DNA from: Pseudomonas sp. FP2335
GTDB taxonomy: Bacteria; Pseudomonadota; Gammaproteobacteria; Pseudomonadales; Pseudomonadaceae
Length of the DNA: 64,000 bases
Assembly: GCF_030687535.1 (NCBI RefSeq)
Contig: NZ_CP117437.1
Location: forward strand, 4,957,501-5,021,500
Direction: 5' to 3'
Shown here in pieces: positions 24,642 to 34,152 of this stretch. A model generated the notes under the pieces. That model had not been told where the DNA came from. It was given only the letters and a program-made list of their open reading frames with translations, and did not search any database. Position 1 is the first letter of the stretch. The number at the start of each line of letters is the position of its first letter. The translations under genes were made by a program, and so were the position numbers.

Positions 24642-25715
24642 GTGGCAGACCCAACGCTTTGGCAGCTATACGACCAAACCTTGGCCAACCTGGCCCAAGT
24701 AGCACCCGGCGAAGTGTTTTCGATTACCGCGCTCAACACCTACACCGACCTGGGTAGCCCGATTCCGGCCATATGCAACGCCAGCATCTACCAGCTGGGC
24801 AATGGCATTCCCGTGCCCACGGGGACTTATTCGATCCACAGCGGTGTGTTCACCGCTTACTGGATTTACCTCAGCTACTTGCTGGAAGCCGCACAACCGG
24901 CATCTCTGGCGAACGTAAACGCCAGCCCGGTCGACTTTGATCGGTATCGGCAACTGGTGAGCACCTCGACGCCGCCCAATCCCTTGCAGGCCCAACAACT
25001 GAACAGCACACCGCTGTCCCAGACCCATCAACACCTGATGGCAACGCTGGGGCCGAGCGTCCCCGAGATTTGCGCGGCACTCAATCAATGCTGGCTGGCC
25101 ATGCAGCCGGAGAAGGTCGCGACCAACATGTGGGTGCAACTGGCGGCGGGCGCTCCTCAGTACCTGTATCCCGGCTATGCCCTGGAAAACTGGAGCGCCA
25201 CGTTTGCACAGTGGCAAGCACGCGTTGCACCCGTGGCAGTGCTCGATGCCGTCAGCGTCAACGTGCCGGAAAGCGCGCCTGCCTTTATCCAAGTGGATAC
25301 GGCCAGCCTCGCCGCCCTGGAAGACACCACGACGCTGAGCTTGAGCGTGTCGATGCAGGCCTTCGGCACCTTCAGCCTGAGCCCCGCCGCGTGGCTCGCC
25401 CCGAGCTTCTTCGACGCCACCCGTTACCCATTGCCCGCTGGCGCACCGCCCTTTCTGGCGCTCGACGGCCCGCTTGGCCTGCTGCCGCTCAAGGCAGTGC
25501 TGGGCTTTCGCCCGTGCCTGAAACTGCGCGCCAGCACCCTGCAATCGGCCCAGCAATTGGCCAGCAATGTGAGCCGCATCGGCCCGTTCTCGGTGCAGGC
25601 CGGCGCGGTGACGAGCGCGGGCTCGGACCAGTTCGATATTGAGCTTGATTCCACCGACATCGACATACCGGTGTTGCTCGGGGTGATCAGCATCCCGAGC
25701 GCCACGGGTCATTAA
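24642..25715 (+). CDS. Unknown protein B, second of a related pair (GTG start)
   Basis: A 357-residue protein related to protein A through its C-terminal half: TFSLSPAAWLAPSFF corresponds to SFIIAPGAWWDNGSL, AVLGFRPCLKLRAS to VVGFEPTVKLKMKAS, RIGPFSVQAGAVTSAGSDQ to GIGPFRIGSATTSAYGSKQ, and IPVLLGVISI to LPILLGVVSQ. It lacks the Ser-rich middle and has no signal peptide. The start is a GTG at 24642 with AGGAG seven bases upstream. It lies 55 bases after protein A, so the two are co-transcribed. The two may form a hetero-oligomer (inference). Confidence 0.8.
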   Translation: MADPTLWQLYDQTLANLAQVAPGEVFSITALNTYTDLGSPIPAICNASIYQLGNGIPVPTGTYSIHSGVFTAYWIYLSYLLEAAQPASLANVNASPVDFDRYRQLVSTSTPPNPLQAQQLNSTPLSQTHQHLMATLGPSVPEICAALNQCWLAMQPEKVATNMWVQLAAGAPQYLYPGYALENWSATFAQWQARVAPVAVLDAVSVNVPESAPAFIQVDTASLAALEDTTTLSLSVSMQAFGTFSLSPAAWLAPSFFDATRYPLPAGAPPFLALDGPLGLLPLKAVLGFRPCLKLRASTLQSAQQLASNVSRIGPFSVQAGAVTSAGSDQFDIELDSTDIDIPVLLGVISIPSATGH

Positions 25716-25751
25716 GCGTTGTACCGCCATCCACTCAGGGAGAACCCAACC

Positions 25752-25967
25752 ATGGCCAGCTATTGCCAGGAAAAATTCACGAAAGACGGAACCATGACCG
25801 AACTGAAAGTCTGCTGGCGCCAGGACAAGCACGTCCATGACGCGACGCTGATCACCACCATCGCCATCTGGCTGGGCACCACCCAGGGCGGCACGTGGAC
25901 GGTGCGGGCCAACAGTTATGAAAGCAACAAGCAAAGCTGCTCGGTGGGAGCGGTCACCTACCCCTAG
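25752..25967 (+). CDS. 71-residue unknown protein ending the paired-protein operon
   Basis: This small protein has three cysteines (SYCQEKF, KVCWRQD, KQSCSVG) and alternating polar/hydrophobic stretches (DATLITTIAIWLGTT, GTWTVRANSYES), which suggest a small beta-sandwich. I do not recognise a family. GGGAG about ten bases before the ATG and the 36-base gap after protein B place it in the same operon. A strong terminator follows after 10 bases. It may be a partner or chaperone of proteins A and B. Confidence 0.7.
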   Translation: MASYCQEKFTKDGTMTELKVCWRQDKHVHDATLITTIAIWLGTTQGGTWTVRANSYESNKQSCSVGAVTYP

Positions 25968-25977
25968 GCGCCTGCGC

Positions 25978-26002
25978 GGGGAGCCCGGCGGCTCCCCGTT
26001 TT
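25978..26002 (+). terminator. Terminator of the unknown-protein operon
   Basis: GGGGAGCC (25978-25985), loop CGGC, GGCTCCCC (25990-25997), then GTTTT. It lies between convergent genes and defines the end of the operon on the plus strand. Confidence 0.85.
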
Positions 26003-26009
26003 CAGCCCA

Positions 26010-28034
26010 TCAATAACGTGCATCGGCGGGCTTGCCGCCATTGGGCCAATCCTTGACCTTGTCCGGGAAGTCCGGGCGCGGTTGCCCCGAGAAAAACGCC
26101 GCGACATCCACTGCGTCCTGGTCGGACAAACCACCCTGCCCTAGCGGAAATTTCTCGTGAAAGCCTATTGGCATGTTGCGTTTGACGAATGCCGCCGCCG
26201 TATAGGTGCGGGCCATGCCGGCGCCGATATTGAACGATTGCTCGCCCCACAGCGGCGGGTAGATCAGTTCGCCGTCGGCGCGCGCCAGGCCCTGGCCGTT
26301 GTCACCATGGCACACCGCACATTGCTTGGCGTAGACCGCTTGACCATTGAGCAGGTCCGGCTTGATCGCCGGGTCGACCTTGCCCACGCCGCGCCCGGCG
26401 ACTTTGTCTGCGGGGCCGGTGTTGTTTTTCATCCAGTCGAAGTAGGCGACCATCGCTTGCATATCTGCCGATTGCGGCGGCAACGGCTTGCCGTTCATCG
26501 AGCGACGGAAACAGCCGTTGATGCGTTCTTCCAGGCTCACCACCTTGCCCGCACGCGGCGCGTAGCTGGGGAAGAATGCCGACACGCCGACAAAGGGCGA
26601 ACCGTCCGCCACGGTACCGGCGTTGAGATGGCAACTGGTGCAATTGAGCGAGTTGCCGACGTTGTCCGGCAACAATGCCTTGGTTTGCAGATGCAGGCGC
26701 ATGCCGCGCACCACTTGGTCGGCGTTGGGCGCGGCGAGCAGATCGGCCAGGCGCGGGGTTTCAAATGCCGTTGAATCGGTGGTCACCGGGTTGAGCTGGT
26801 CACGCAGCGTTTTGACCTGCGCCGCGCTGATGGGCGTGCCCCCATTGCCCCAGCTCGTGCGCACAAAGCTGAGGATCTCGGCGATTTCCTGATCGGCCAG
26901 GCGGGCGAAACCGGGCATGGTGTAGACCCGTGGGTGAGCGGCCGTTTGCGCGGTTTCCCAACCCGTCAGGGTGATGTGCAGCAGTGACGTCGGGTTGCTG
27001 GAGGCAGTGCCCGGATTGCCCGCCAGCGGCGGGAACAGGCCTTTGACACCGGCGCCGTCGCTGCGATGGCAGTCGCTGCAGAACTGCATGTAACCCAGGC
27101 CGCCACGGCTGGTGAACAGATCCGTCGGCGGCGCAGCGGGTGCCTGGGCCACGGACGGCATTGGCAAATCGTCTTTGCCCGGTGGCAGGGACTTGAGGTA
27201 GCGGGCGATGGCCGTGAGGTCGTCATCGCTGAAATGCTGGGTGCTGTGGTGGATCACATCGGCCATGTTGCCGGCGACCGTGGCGAAGCGGTTTTGCCCG
27301 GTCTTGAGCAATTGCACGGTGTCTTCCACGGTCCACAGGTTGCGCAGGCTCAGGGCGCGCCAATGCTCTACGGTTTCGCCAGCCAGGTAATGCTGGCCAC
27401 TGCGGCCTTCATCACTCAGGGCTTTTTCCTGGAAGGCGATGCCACGCGGCGTGTGGCAGGAACCGCAATGGCCCAGGCCCTGGACGAGGTAGGCGCCGCG
27501 GTTGAGCTGTGCATCCCGCGCCGGGTCCGGCTGGAAGGGCCGCTTGTCGAGAAAGGCGAAATTCCACAGCGCCAGGCCCCAGCGCTGGTTGAACGGGAAA
27601 CCCATGTCGGCTTCACGGTTGGCTTGCTGCACAGGCGCTACGTCTTGCATCAGGTAGGCGTACAAGGCGCGCATATCGTCTTCGCTCATCTTGGCGTAGG
27701 ACGGATATGGCATCGCCGGGTACAGGTTCATACCGCTGGGCGTGACACCTTCGCGCATGACCCGGTCGAATTGCTCGTAGGTGTAGTTGCCGATGCCGGT
27801 GTCACGGTCGGGCGTGATATTGCTGGAAAAGATCGTGCCCATCGGCGTGCTCAGCTCCAGCCCGCCCGCCATCACTTGGCCTTGCTTGGCAGTGTGGCAA
27901 GCGATGCAGTCGCCCAGTTGCGCGACGTACTTGCCATGCTCGATCAGTGGGGTGTCGGGGGCGCTGGCGTGCAGGGGAAGCGCCACGCTCAGCGTCGCCC
28001 CCAGCATGGCCAGGCGTGCAAGAGAAAGCGCCAT
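26010..28034 (-). CDS. Pentaheme c-type cytochrome: dehydrogenase triheme module fused to TsdA-like diheme module
   Basis: A 674-residue exported protein with a signal peptide to about residue 24. Five CXXCH sites are visible: CIACH (43), CGSCH (about 189), CSDCH (about 320), CTSCH (about 464) and CAVCH (about 572). Residues 1-420 match the triheme cytochrome subunit of membrane alcohol or gluconate dehydrogenases (GKYVAQLGDCIACHT, GLGHCGSCHTPRG). Residues 430-670 match the thiosulfate dehydrogenase TsdA/SoxA-like diheme type (NCTSCHLNAGT, LEERINGCFRRSMNGKPLP, CAVCHGDNGQGL). No dehydrogenase flavin or PQQ subunit is adjacent. It may pass electrons from a sulfur compound or an unlinked dehydrogenase to oxidases. 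AAGGAC lies before the ATG. Confidence 0.85.
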   Translation of the reverse strand: MALSLARLAMLGATLSVALPLHASAPDTPLIEHGKYVAQLGDCIACHTAKQGQVMAGGLELSTPMGTIFSSNITPDRDTGIGNYTYEQFDRVMREGVTPSGMNLYPAMPYPSYAKMSEDDMRALYAYLMQDVAPVQQANREADMGFPFNQRWGLALWNFAFLDKRPFQPDPARDAQLNRGAYLVQGLGHCGSCHTPRGIAFQEKALSDEGRSGQHYLAGETVEHWRALSLRNLWTVEDTVQLLKTGQNRFATVAGNMADVIHHSTQHFSDDDLTAIARYLKSLPPGKDDLPMPSVAQAPAAPPTDLFTSRGGLGYMQFCSDCHRSDGAGVKGLFPPLAGNPGTASSNPTSLLHITLTGWETAQTAAHPRVYTMPGFARLADQEIAEILSFVRTSWGNGGTPISAAQVKTLRDQLNPVTTDSTAFETPRLADLLAAPNADQVVRGMRLHLQTKALLPDNVGNSLNCTSCHLNAGTVADGSPFVGVSAFFPSYAPRAGKVVSLEERINGCFRRSMNGKPLPPQSADMQAMVAYFDWMKNNTGPADKVAGRGVGKVDPAIKPDLLNGQAVYAKQCAVCHGDNGQGLARADGELIYPPLWGEQSFNIGAGMARTYTAAAFVKRNMPIGFHEKFPLGQGGLSDQDAVDVAAFFSGQPRPDFPDKVKDWPNGGKPADARY

Positions 28035-28251
28035 CGTGTTAGTCCTTTAATCACCTGGCGTGGGGAGGTCCCCTTGGCGCAGGTCAGTGGTCGTTTTTAT
28101 AGGTTCATCAGGCAGGGTTGTTGTAACGGATATGCGGGCAGGGGGTTTTGATATGGGTCAGGGGCAATGTGCTGCCTTGACCTGATCCCCCCACGCCTTG
28201 AAAATGCGCGACGCTTTTTTGTCTCCCGTTTACTGAAGTAGTGAAATTTCA

Positions 28252-28956
28252 ATGTCTGATTCCCACCACGAAGAATCCGTAGTCGCCTTGCAATCCAAAG
28301 CTGAATACGAAAACGCCATCAATCTTTCACAGCATGTGCCAGCGGCCAAGATCATCAGCGAAATGGTGCTGGACGCGTTTCACACCTCCAAGGAAAGCGA
28401 TCAGATCCGCGAACTGCGCGTGGCGATCCGCCAGGCCCACGACGCTTTCGACGATGACAAGGCCTACGACCTGATGGGCCATCTCAAGCAACTCAAGGAC
28501 GCCGAGGCCGCCGACAACATTGCCCTGGAAGACCTGAGCAGCAAGTTCTCCATCAGCCGCATCCTGTCCAGCTTCAAGGACGACCCCGAGTTCCAGGAGT
28601 TGGTCTACGGCCTGGCGTTGAAGGTGCTGAACCAGAGCCACCAGGCCATCAGCAACCCAAGCGCCGGCAAGAGCAAGGCCTCGCGCCCGAAGAAAGAAGC
28701 CGAAGTGTTTGTGATCAGCAAGGATGGGATCAGCGTCACCCTGCCATTGCGCACACCGCGCTCGAAGCTGAACGTTGACCGCGAGGCGTTTGAATTCCTG
28801 GGCTTCAGCTTTGTAGGTGAAGGGGATGAGGCTGAGTTGGAAGTGGAAAGCTTCGTGGACAACACCGGCGCTGAGCAACCGCTGAGCCGCAAGAGTGTGA
28901 TCACCGCGTTGCAGCAGCAGCGTGCGTTTGACGGTTACAGCATCGTCCAGCAATAA
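28252..28956 (+). CDS. Conserved Pseudomonas protein of unknown function
   Basis: This 234-residue acidic soluble protein has a helical, coiled-coil-like first half (residues 10-130, with many charged residues such as IRELRVAIRQAHDAFDDDKAYDL). A Ser/Lys-rich linker (SAGKSKASRPKKEAE) and a small beta domain (VFVISKDGISVTLPLRT...FEFLGFSFVGEGDEAEL) follow. No signal peptide. I recognise no enzymatic motif. It is divergent from the pentaheme cytochrome gene and ends next to a REP hairpin. Confidence 0.7.
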   Translation: MSDSHHEESVVALQSKAEYENAINLSQHVPAAKIISEMVLDAFHTSKESDQIRELRVAIRQAHDAFDDDKAYDLMGHLKQLKDAEAADNIALEDLSSKFSISRILSSFKDDPEFQELVYGLALKVLNQSHQAISNPSAGKSKASRPKKEAEVFVISKDGISVTLPLRTPRSKLNVDREAFEFLGFSFVGEGDEAELEVESFVDNTGAEQPLSRKSVITALQQQRAFDGYSIVQQ

Positions 28957-28985
28957 CACGTCGCCAGCGACACCGCCGAACTGAA

Positions 28986-29009
28986 TGTGGGAGCAAGCCC
29001 GCTCCCACA
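28986..29009. repeat. Single REP palindrome
   Basis: TGTGGGAGC-AAGCCC-GCTCCCACA between two convergent gene ends. It is a collapsed, short form of the REPIN seen elsewhere. Confidence 0.8.
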
Positions 29010-29025
29010 TCTGTTTCATGCGGGG

Positions 29026-30120
29026 TCAGACAGCCCGCACATCCTGCGCCGCAAACGCCTCACGAAAGCGCTGCATATCCTGCTTGTTCCCCACCGTCAC
29101 CCGCACCCACTGCGGCCAGTTCTTCCACACCCGCCCGATCAACACACCCTGCTCTGCCAGGCGCTCGATAACCTGCTCGGCCGGCTGCTTCACGTCGATC
29201 ATGAAGCAGTTGCTCTGGGACACCGTGCAGGTAAACCCACGCCCCTTCAGCCATGCCACGGTCTCGTCGCGCAGTTGTGCGTTGAGCGCCTTGCGCTGGG
29301 GCAGTAGCTTGATGTCTTCCAGGCTGGCCTTGGCGCCGAGCAGCGCCGAACCGGCCGGGACATTGTCGCCGCCGAACACCGCCAGTTGTTCCAGCAACTT
29401 CGGGTGCCCCACCGCCAGGCCGACGCGGGCACCGGCCATGCCGTAGATTTTCGAGAAGGTGCGCAGCACCAGCAGGTCATCGTGTTCCTTGACCCAACTG
29501 ATCACGCTGGGAGCGTCGGAAAAGTCGATGTAAGCCTCGTCCACCACCAGCACGCTGCCCTTGGGTTTGTTCGCCAGTGCGTGGCGGATCGCCTCGGTGG
29601 GGGTCATGGTGCCGGTGGGGTTGTTGGGGTTGCACAGGTAGAGCATGCCGGCCTGGGGGGCGGCGGCGAGCATGGCGGGCACGTCGTGGGCGTGTTCGGC
29701 GTTGAGGTCGACCTCTTTCACCGGCGCCTTGCGCGATTCGGCCGCCTGGCGCGGGACTTCATAGGACGGCGTGGCCATCACCAGCCCGCGGGTTTCACTG
29801 GTAAACGCCAGGACCGCAAACCGCAGCGCGGCCATGGAGCCGGAAAACACCGCCACCTGGTCCTCGGCAAGCCCTTGCTGCTGGGCGAACAGCCCGGCCA
29901 GTGCGTACATGTGGCCGTAGGGGTACAACCCGGCGCTGGCGATGCCGCGTTGCATCGCCTCACGCGCAGCGCCCGATGGGCCGTAGGGGCTTTCGTTGTA
30001 GTTGAGCCGCACCTTGTCAGACTTTGCCGGCTTCGGGGCCGCTACCGCCCAGTCCAGACGCCCTAACAGCGGCAGGGCTGCGCCCACGGCGAGAAGGGAC
30101 CGACGACTAACGCTGACCAT
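29026..30120 (-). CDS. Tat-exported PLP transaminase, HisC-like; candidate PtaA of pyoverdine maturation
   Basis: A 364-residue fold-type I aminotransferase with a twin-arginine signal peptide (SRRSLLAVGAALPLLGRL, end near AVAA). The catalytic parts are YNESPYGPS, CNPNNPTGT, the Asp in VVDEAYIDFSD and the PLP Lys in RTFSKIYGMAG. Periplasmic transaminases are rare. P. fluorescens has PtaA, which converts the glutamic acid side chain of pyoverdine into alpha-ketoglutarate. The Tat signal and fold fit this, but no pyoverdine gene is near, so the identity is a proposal. A cytoplasmic histidinol-phosphate role is ruled out by the signal peptide. Confidence 0.8.
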   Translation of the reverse strand: MVSVSRRSLLAVGAALPLLGRLDWAVAAPKPAKSDKVRLNYNESPYGPSGAAREAMQRGIASAGLYPYGHMYALAGLFAQQQGLAEDQVAVFSGSMAALRFAVLAFTSETRGLVMATPSYEVPRQAAESRKAPVKEVDLNAEHAHDVPAMLAAAPQAGMLYLCNPNNPTGTMTPTEAIRHALANKPKGSVLVVDEAYIDFSDAPSVISWVKEHDDLLVLRTFSKIYGMAGARVGLAVGHPKLLEQLAVFGGDNVPAGSALLGAKASLEDIKLLPQRKALNAQLRDETVAWLKGRGFTCTVSQSNCFMIDVKQPAEQVIERLAEQGVLIGRVWKNWPQWVRVTVGNKQDMQRFREAFAAQDVRAV

Positions 30121-30210
30121 GTGACAACTCCTTGTAAGGCGGGGGATGGATTCGCACAGCTCGTACTTGAGGGTAAGACGAGAAAAGCCTAGTCCGATTT
30201 AACCGCCCGC

Positions 30211-30252
30211 CCAAGAAAAAGCCCCGCGCTTCTCTCGAAGGCGGGGCTCTTT
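30211..30252 (-). terminator. Terminator of the cyo operon
   Basis: Read on the minus strand, AGCCCCGC-CTTC pairs with GAAG-GCGGGGCT and a run of T with one C follows. It lies 15-50 bases behind the cyoE stop. Confidence 0.85.
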
Positions 30253-30266
30253 CACTGCGCGACCAC

Positions 30267-31154
30267 TCAGTGAGCGTAGGTCAGCAGAAGCTCTTTCGGC
30301 ACTTGGAAATCCAGGGACATCATCACGCTGAGCGCGGTGATGGTGAAGATCGAGAACACGAACAGCTTGCGCGCCCAGACGGTGTCATCCACCGCCTTGT
30401 AGCCGGTCCAGGCCATGTACAACCAGTACATGCCCATGGCGGCGGCGACGGCAAGGTAGCTCATGCCGGCATAGCCACTGAAGGTCAACATCAAGGTCGC
30501 CACGAGGAAGGCCAGGATGTAGAGCAGGATGTGTTTCTTGGCCACCTGGATGCCACGCTTGACCGGCAGAACCGGAATCGACGCAGCCAGGTAGTCATTG
30601 AAGCGGAAAATCGCAATGGCGTAGGAGTGCGGCATCTGCCACAGGCTGAACATCACCAGTAGCGTCAGCGCGGCCATGTCGAAGCTATTGGTCACAGCCA
30701 CATAACCAATCACCGGCGGCATCGCCCCCGACAGACTGCCCACCAGCGTGCCGTGCACCGACTTGCGCTTGAGGTACAGGCTGTAGAGGCCGACGTAGAT
30801 GACAAAACCGATCACGGCGAACAGCGCCGCCAGCGGGTTGGCCACCTTGTACAACAACGCCACACCGGCAACACCGAGGACGGTCGCATAGATCAGTGCC
30901 AGCTTCAGGGAGATGAGGCCCTGGACCAGCACGCGATTCTTGGTGCGCTCCATCTTGATGTCGATGTCACGGTCGATGCAGTTGTTGAACACGCAACCGG
31001 AAGCCACCACCAGGGACGTACCGATCATCGCAGCCAGGAAGATGGCCAGATCGACATGTCCCTTGGAGGCCAGGAAGAAACCGCCCGCCACAGAAAGCAC
31101 GTTACCGAAAATGATCCCCGGTTTGGTGATTTGGATAAAGTGCTTAAGCGACAT
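30267..31154 (-). CDS. cyoE: Protoheme IX farnesyltransferase CyoE (heme O synthase)
   Basis: A 295-residue polytopic UbiA-family prenyltransferase that adds farnesyl to heme B, giving the heme O of the bo3 oxidase. The polyprenyl-diphosphate-binding motif is [18 protein letters not shown], and [14 protein letters not shown] follows. It is the last gene of cyoABCDE, 11 bases after cyoD, and a terminator lies behind it. Confidence 0.96.
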   Translation of the reverse strand: MSLKHFIQITKPGIIFGNVLSVAGGFFLASKGHVDLAIFLAAMIGTSLVVASGCVFNNCIDRDIDIKMERTKNRVLVQGLISLKLALIYATVLGVAGVALLYKVANPLAALFAVIGFVIYVGLYSLYLKRKSVHGTLVGSLSGAMPPVIGYVAVTNSFDMAALTLLVMFSLWQMPHSYAIAIFRFNDYLAASIPVLPVKRGIQVAKKHILLYILAFLVATLMLTFSGYAGMSYLAVAAAMGMYWLYMAWTGYKAVDDTVWARKLFVFSIFTITALSVMMSLDFQVPKELLLTYAH

Positions 31155-31165
31155 CGGGTCTTACC

Positions 31166-31501
31166 TCACTTCGCCATCATGTAGGTGTGGATGCTGAACA
31201 TGATCCACAGCGACAGACCAACCAGCAGAACGATCACCAGGCCTGCGAACACGAACGCAATCACGTTCTCACGCTGGGCCTCGGAACGGTCCAGGTGCAG
31301 GAAGTACACCAGGTGAACCAGAACCTGGATTACCGCGAATGCCAACACGATCATCAAGGTGATCGATTTCGGCAGGGTCGGGTACATCACCAGGCCGAAC
31401 GGGATCAGGGTCAGGATGACCGACAGGATGAAGCCGATAGCGTACGACTTGACGCTGCCGTGGCTTGCATCGTGGCTGTCATGGGAGTGTGCATTAGCCA
31501 T
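31166..31501 (-). CDS. cyoD: Cytochrome bo3 ubiquinol oxidase subunit IV
   Basis: This 111-residue subunit has three membrane helices and a His-rich N-terminus ([16 protein letters not shown]). SYAIGFILSVILTLIPF and VQVLVHLVYFLHLD are typical of CyoD. It starts within the cyoC stop (one-base overlap). It helps assemble the CuB site of subunit I. Confidence 0.95.
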   Translation of the reverse strand: MANAHSHDSHDASHGSVKSYAIGFILSVILTLIPFGLVMYPTLPKSITLMIVLAFAVIQVLVHLVYFLHLDRSEAQRENVIAFVFAGLVIVLLVGLSLWIMFSIHTYMMAK

Positions 31502-32127
31502 TACAGAGTCCCCATCAGGTAGACAACGGTGAATACGCAGATCCAGACCACGTCCAGGAAGTGCCAGAACAGGCTCAGGCAGCTCAGGCGAGTCTTGTTG
31601 GTGTTGGTCAGGCCGTGTTTATTGACCTGATACATCATCACCGCCATCCACAGCAGGCCGGCGGATACGTGCAGACCGTGGGTGCCTACCAGCGTGAAGA
31701 ACGCGGACAGGAAGCCGGAACGGTGCGGGCCGTAACCTTCGGAGATCAGCAGGTGGAACTCGTTGATCTCCATGCCGATGAAGCCCAGGCCGAACAGGAA
31801 GGTCAGTGCCAACCAGCTCAGTACGCCTTTCTTGTTGCCCTTGTAGAAGGCCAACATGGCGAAGCCGTAGGTGATCGAACTGAACAACAGCAAGGCGGTT
31901 TCGCCGAGCACGTAGGGCAGTTCGAAGATGTCGTGGCCCGACGGGCCACCGGCAGTGTTGTTTACCAGTACCGCGTACACCGCGAAGATCGACGCAAACA
32001 AGATGCAGTCGGTCATCAGGTAGAGCCAGAAACCGAAAACGGTCATCGGCCCCGAGTCGTGGTGATGGTCATCGTGCCCATGGTCATCGACATGGGCGTG
32101 TCCAGCATTGGTCACTAAGTTCGACAT
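31501..32127 (-). CDS. cyoC: Cytochrome bo3 ubiquinol oxidase subunit III
   Basis: A 208-residue heme-copper oxidase subunit III with five helices, a His/Asp-rich N-terminus ([15 protein letters not shown]), and [20 protein letters not shown] and [15 protein letters not shown]. It stabilises subunit I. Three bases separate it from cyoB. Confidence 0.96.
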   Translation of the reverse strand: MSNLVTNAGHAHVDDHGHDDHHHDSGPMTVFGFWLYLMTDCILFASIFAVYAVLVNNTAGGPSGHDIFELPYVLGETALLLFSSITYGFAMLAFYKGNKKGVLSWLALTFLFGLGFIGMEINEFHLLISEGYGPHRSGFLSAFFTLVGTHGLHVSAGLLWMAVMMYQVNKHGLTNTNKTRLSCLSLFWHFLDVVWICVFTVVYLMGTL

Positions 32128-32130
32128 GGT

Positions 32131-34149
32131 TTAAGCCTGTTCCAACGAGGTTTCAACACGGTTGGCCGGGATCTTCTTCTCGGCTACCAGGCGAGCGTGC
32201 TGCTCGGCTTCGATGCGTTCGATCTCTTCGACCGGCACCATGTAGCCTTGATCGTCACGGGCTGCGTGAACGATGAAGTAACCGATAGTGCCAACCAGGC
32301 TCACGATTGCCAGCCACCAGATGTGCCAGATCATCGCGAAACCGAACACGGTCAACAGCGCACCCATCACCACGCCAGTGGCGGTGTTGCTTGGCATGTG
32401 GATCGGTTCATATTTGGCCGGTTTCTGGTACGCAGTACCGTCTTCCTTGGCTTCGGTGAACGCATCAATGGTGTTCGCAGTCGGGATCACAGCGAAGTTG
32501 TAGAACGGTGGTGGCGACGAAGTCGACCATTCCAGGGTGTGGCCATTCCATGGGTCGCCGGACTCGCACATGTTCTGCTTGCGATCACGGATACTCACGT
32601 ACAGCTGGATCAGCTGGCAGGCGATACCCACAGCGATCATCACCGCACCGAACATGGCGACGTACAGGTACGGCACCCACTCAGGGTTGGTAGTGGCGTT
32701 CAGACGACGGGTCATGCCCATGAAGCCCAGCGCGTAGAGCGGCATGAACGCGACGAAGAAGCCCGAGATCCAGAACCAGAATGCAGCCTTGCCCCAACCT
32801 TCGTGCAGCTTGAAGCCGAACGCTTTCGGGAAGTAGAAGCTGAAGCCAGCGATGTAACCGAATACCGCACCACCGATGATCACGTTATGGAAGTGCGCGA
32901 TCACGAACAGGCTGTTGTGCAGGACGAAGTCAGCACCCGGGATGGCCAGCAGTACGCCAGTCATGCCGCCGATGGCGAAGGTCACCATGAAGCCCAGGGT
33001 CCACAGGACCTGGCTGGTCATGCGCAGACGACCGTGGTAGATGGTGAACAGCCAGTTGAATAGCTTCACCCCCGTCGGGATGGAAATCAGCATCGTCGCC
33101 AGGCCGAAGAAGGCGTTGACGCTTGCCCCCGAACCCATGGTGAAGAAGTGGTGCAGCCAAACCATGAAGCCCAGTACAGAGATTGCGCCCGATGCGTAAA
33201 CCATCGAGTGGTGACCGAACAGGCGCTTGCCGGTAAAGGTCGAGATCACTTCGGAGAAGATACCGAACGCTGGCAGGATCAGGATGTACACCTCAGGGTG
33301 ACCCCATGCCCAGAACAGGTTCACGTACATCATTGGATTGCCACCAAGTTCATTGGTGAAAATGTGGAAATCCAGGTAACGGTCAAGCGACAGCAGCGCC
33401 ATGGTGGCGGCCAGGATCGGGAACGAAGCCACGATCAGGACGTTGGCCCAGGTGCAGGTCCAGGTGAAGATCGGCATGTCCATCAGTTTCATGCCAGGGG
33501 CGCGCATTTTCAGCACGGTGGCCAGGAAGTTGACCCCCGTCAGCGTCGTCCCGAGTCCTGATAACTGTAGGGCCCAGATGTAGTAGTCCACACCCACGCC
33601 AGGGCTGTACTGAATGCCCGACAGCGGCGGATACGCAACCCAACCGGTCTTGGCGAATTCGCCGACGCCCAGGGATACGTTGATCAGCACCACGCCGGAA
33701 ACCAGCAGCCAGAAGCTCAGGGAGTTCAGGAACGGGTAGGCAACGTCACGCGCGCCGATCTGCAGCGGCACTGCAAGGTTCATCAGGCCGGTGAAGAATG
33801 GCATCGCCATGAAGATGATCATGATCACACCGTGGGCGGTGAAGATCTGGTCATAGTGTTCAGGTGGCAGGTAGCCAGGCGAACCCTCGGTGGCCATGGC
33901 CAACTGGGTACGCATCATGATGGCGTCGGCAAAACCACGCAGCAGCATGACCATGGCCACGATGATGTACATGACGCCGATTTTCTTGTGGTCAACCGAA
34001 GTCAGCCACTCGGTCCACAGGTAGGTCCACTTCTTGAAATAAGTGATTGCCGCGAACAGTGCCAGACCACCCAGCGCGATCATGGCGATGGTAATCATCA
34101 CAATCGGCTCGTGGAACGGGATCGCATCCCAACTTAATTTACCAAACAT
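32131..34149 (-). CDS. cyoB: Cytochrome bo3 ubiquinol oxidase subunit I
   Basis: The 672-residue catalytic subunit reduces O2 to water at the heme o3-CuB centre while pumping protons. Visible ligands are the low-spin heme His in [15 protein letters not shown], the cross-linked His-Tyr in [14 protein letters not shown], the CuB His pair in [11 protein letters not shown], and the two final His in [12 protein letters not shown]. The length matches the E. coli subunit closely. It starts three bases after the cyoA stop. Confidence 0.97.
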   Translation of the reverse strand: MFGKLSWDAIPFHEPIVMITIAMIALGGLALFAAITYFKKWTYLWTEWLTSVDHKKIGVMYIIVAMVMLLRGFADAIMMRTQLAMATEGSPGYLPPEHYDQIFTAHGVIMIIFMAMPFFTGLMNLAVPLQIGARDVAYPFLNSLSFWLLVSGVVLINVSLGVGEFAKTGWVAYPPLSGIQYSPGVGVDYYIWALQLSGLGTTLTGVNFLATVLKMRAPGMKLMDMPIFTWTCTWANVLIVASFPILAATMALLSLDRYLDFHIFTNELGGNPMMYVNLFWAWGHPEVYILILPAFGIFSEVISTFTGKRLFGHHSMVYASGAISVLGFMVWLHHFFTMGSGASVNAFFGLATMLISIPTGVKLFNWLFTIYHGRLRMTSQVLWTLGFMVTFAIGGMTGVLLAIPGADFVLHNSLFVIAHFHNVIIGGAVFGYIAGFSFYFPKAFGFKLHEGWGKAAFWFWISGFFVAFMPLYALGFMGMTRRLNATTNPEWVPYLYVAMFGAVMIAVGIACQLIQLYVSIRDRKQNMCESGDPWNGHTLEWSTSSPPPFYNFAVIPTANTIDAFTEAKEDGTAYQKPAKYEPIHMPSNTATGVVMGALLTVFGFAMIWHIWWLAIVSLVGTIGYFIVHAARDDQGYMVPVEEIERIEAEQHARLVAEKKIPANRVETSLEQA

Positions 34150-34152
34150 CGT

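Noticed and set aside
28150..28195. Partly palindromic GGTCAGGGGCA...TGCCTTGACC between the pentaheme and unknown genes
   Set aside because: The arms match only in parts and the spacing is irregular, so it is not a convincing operator.
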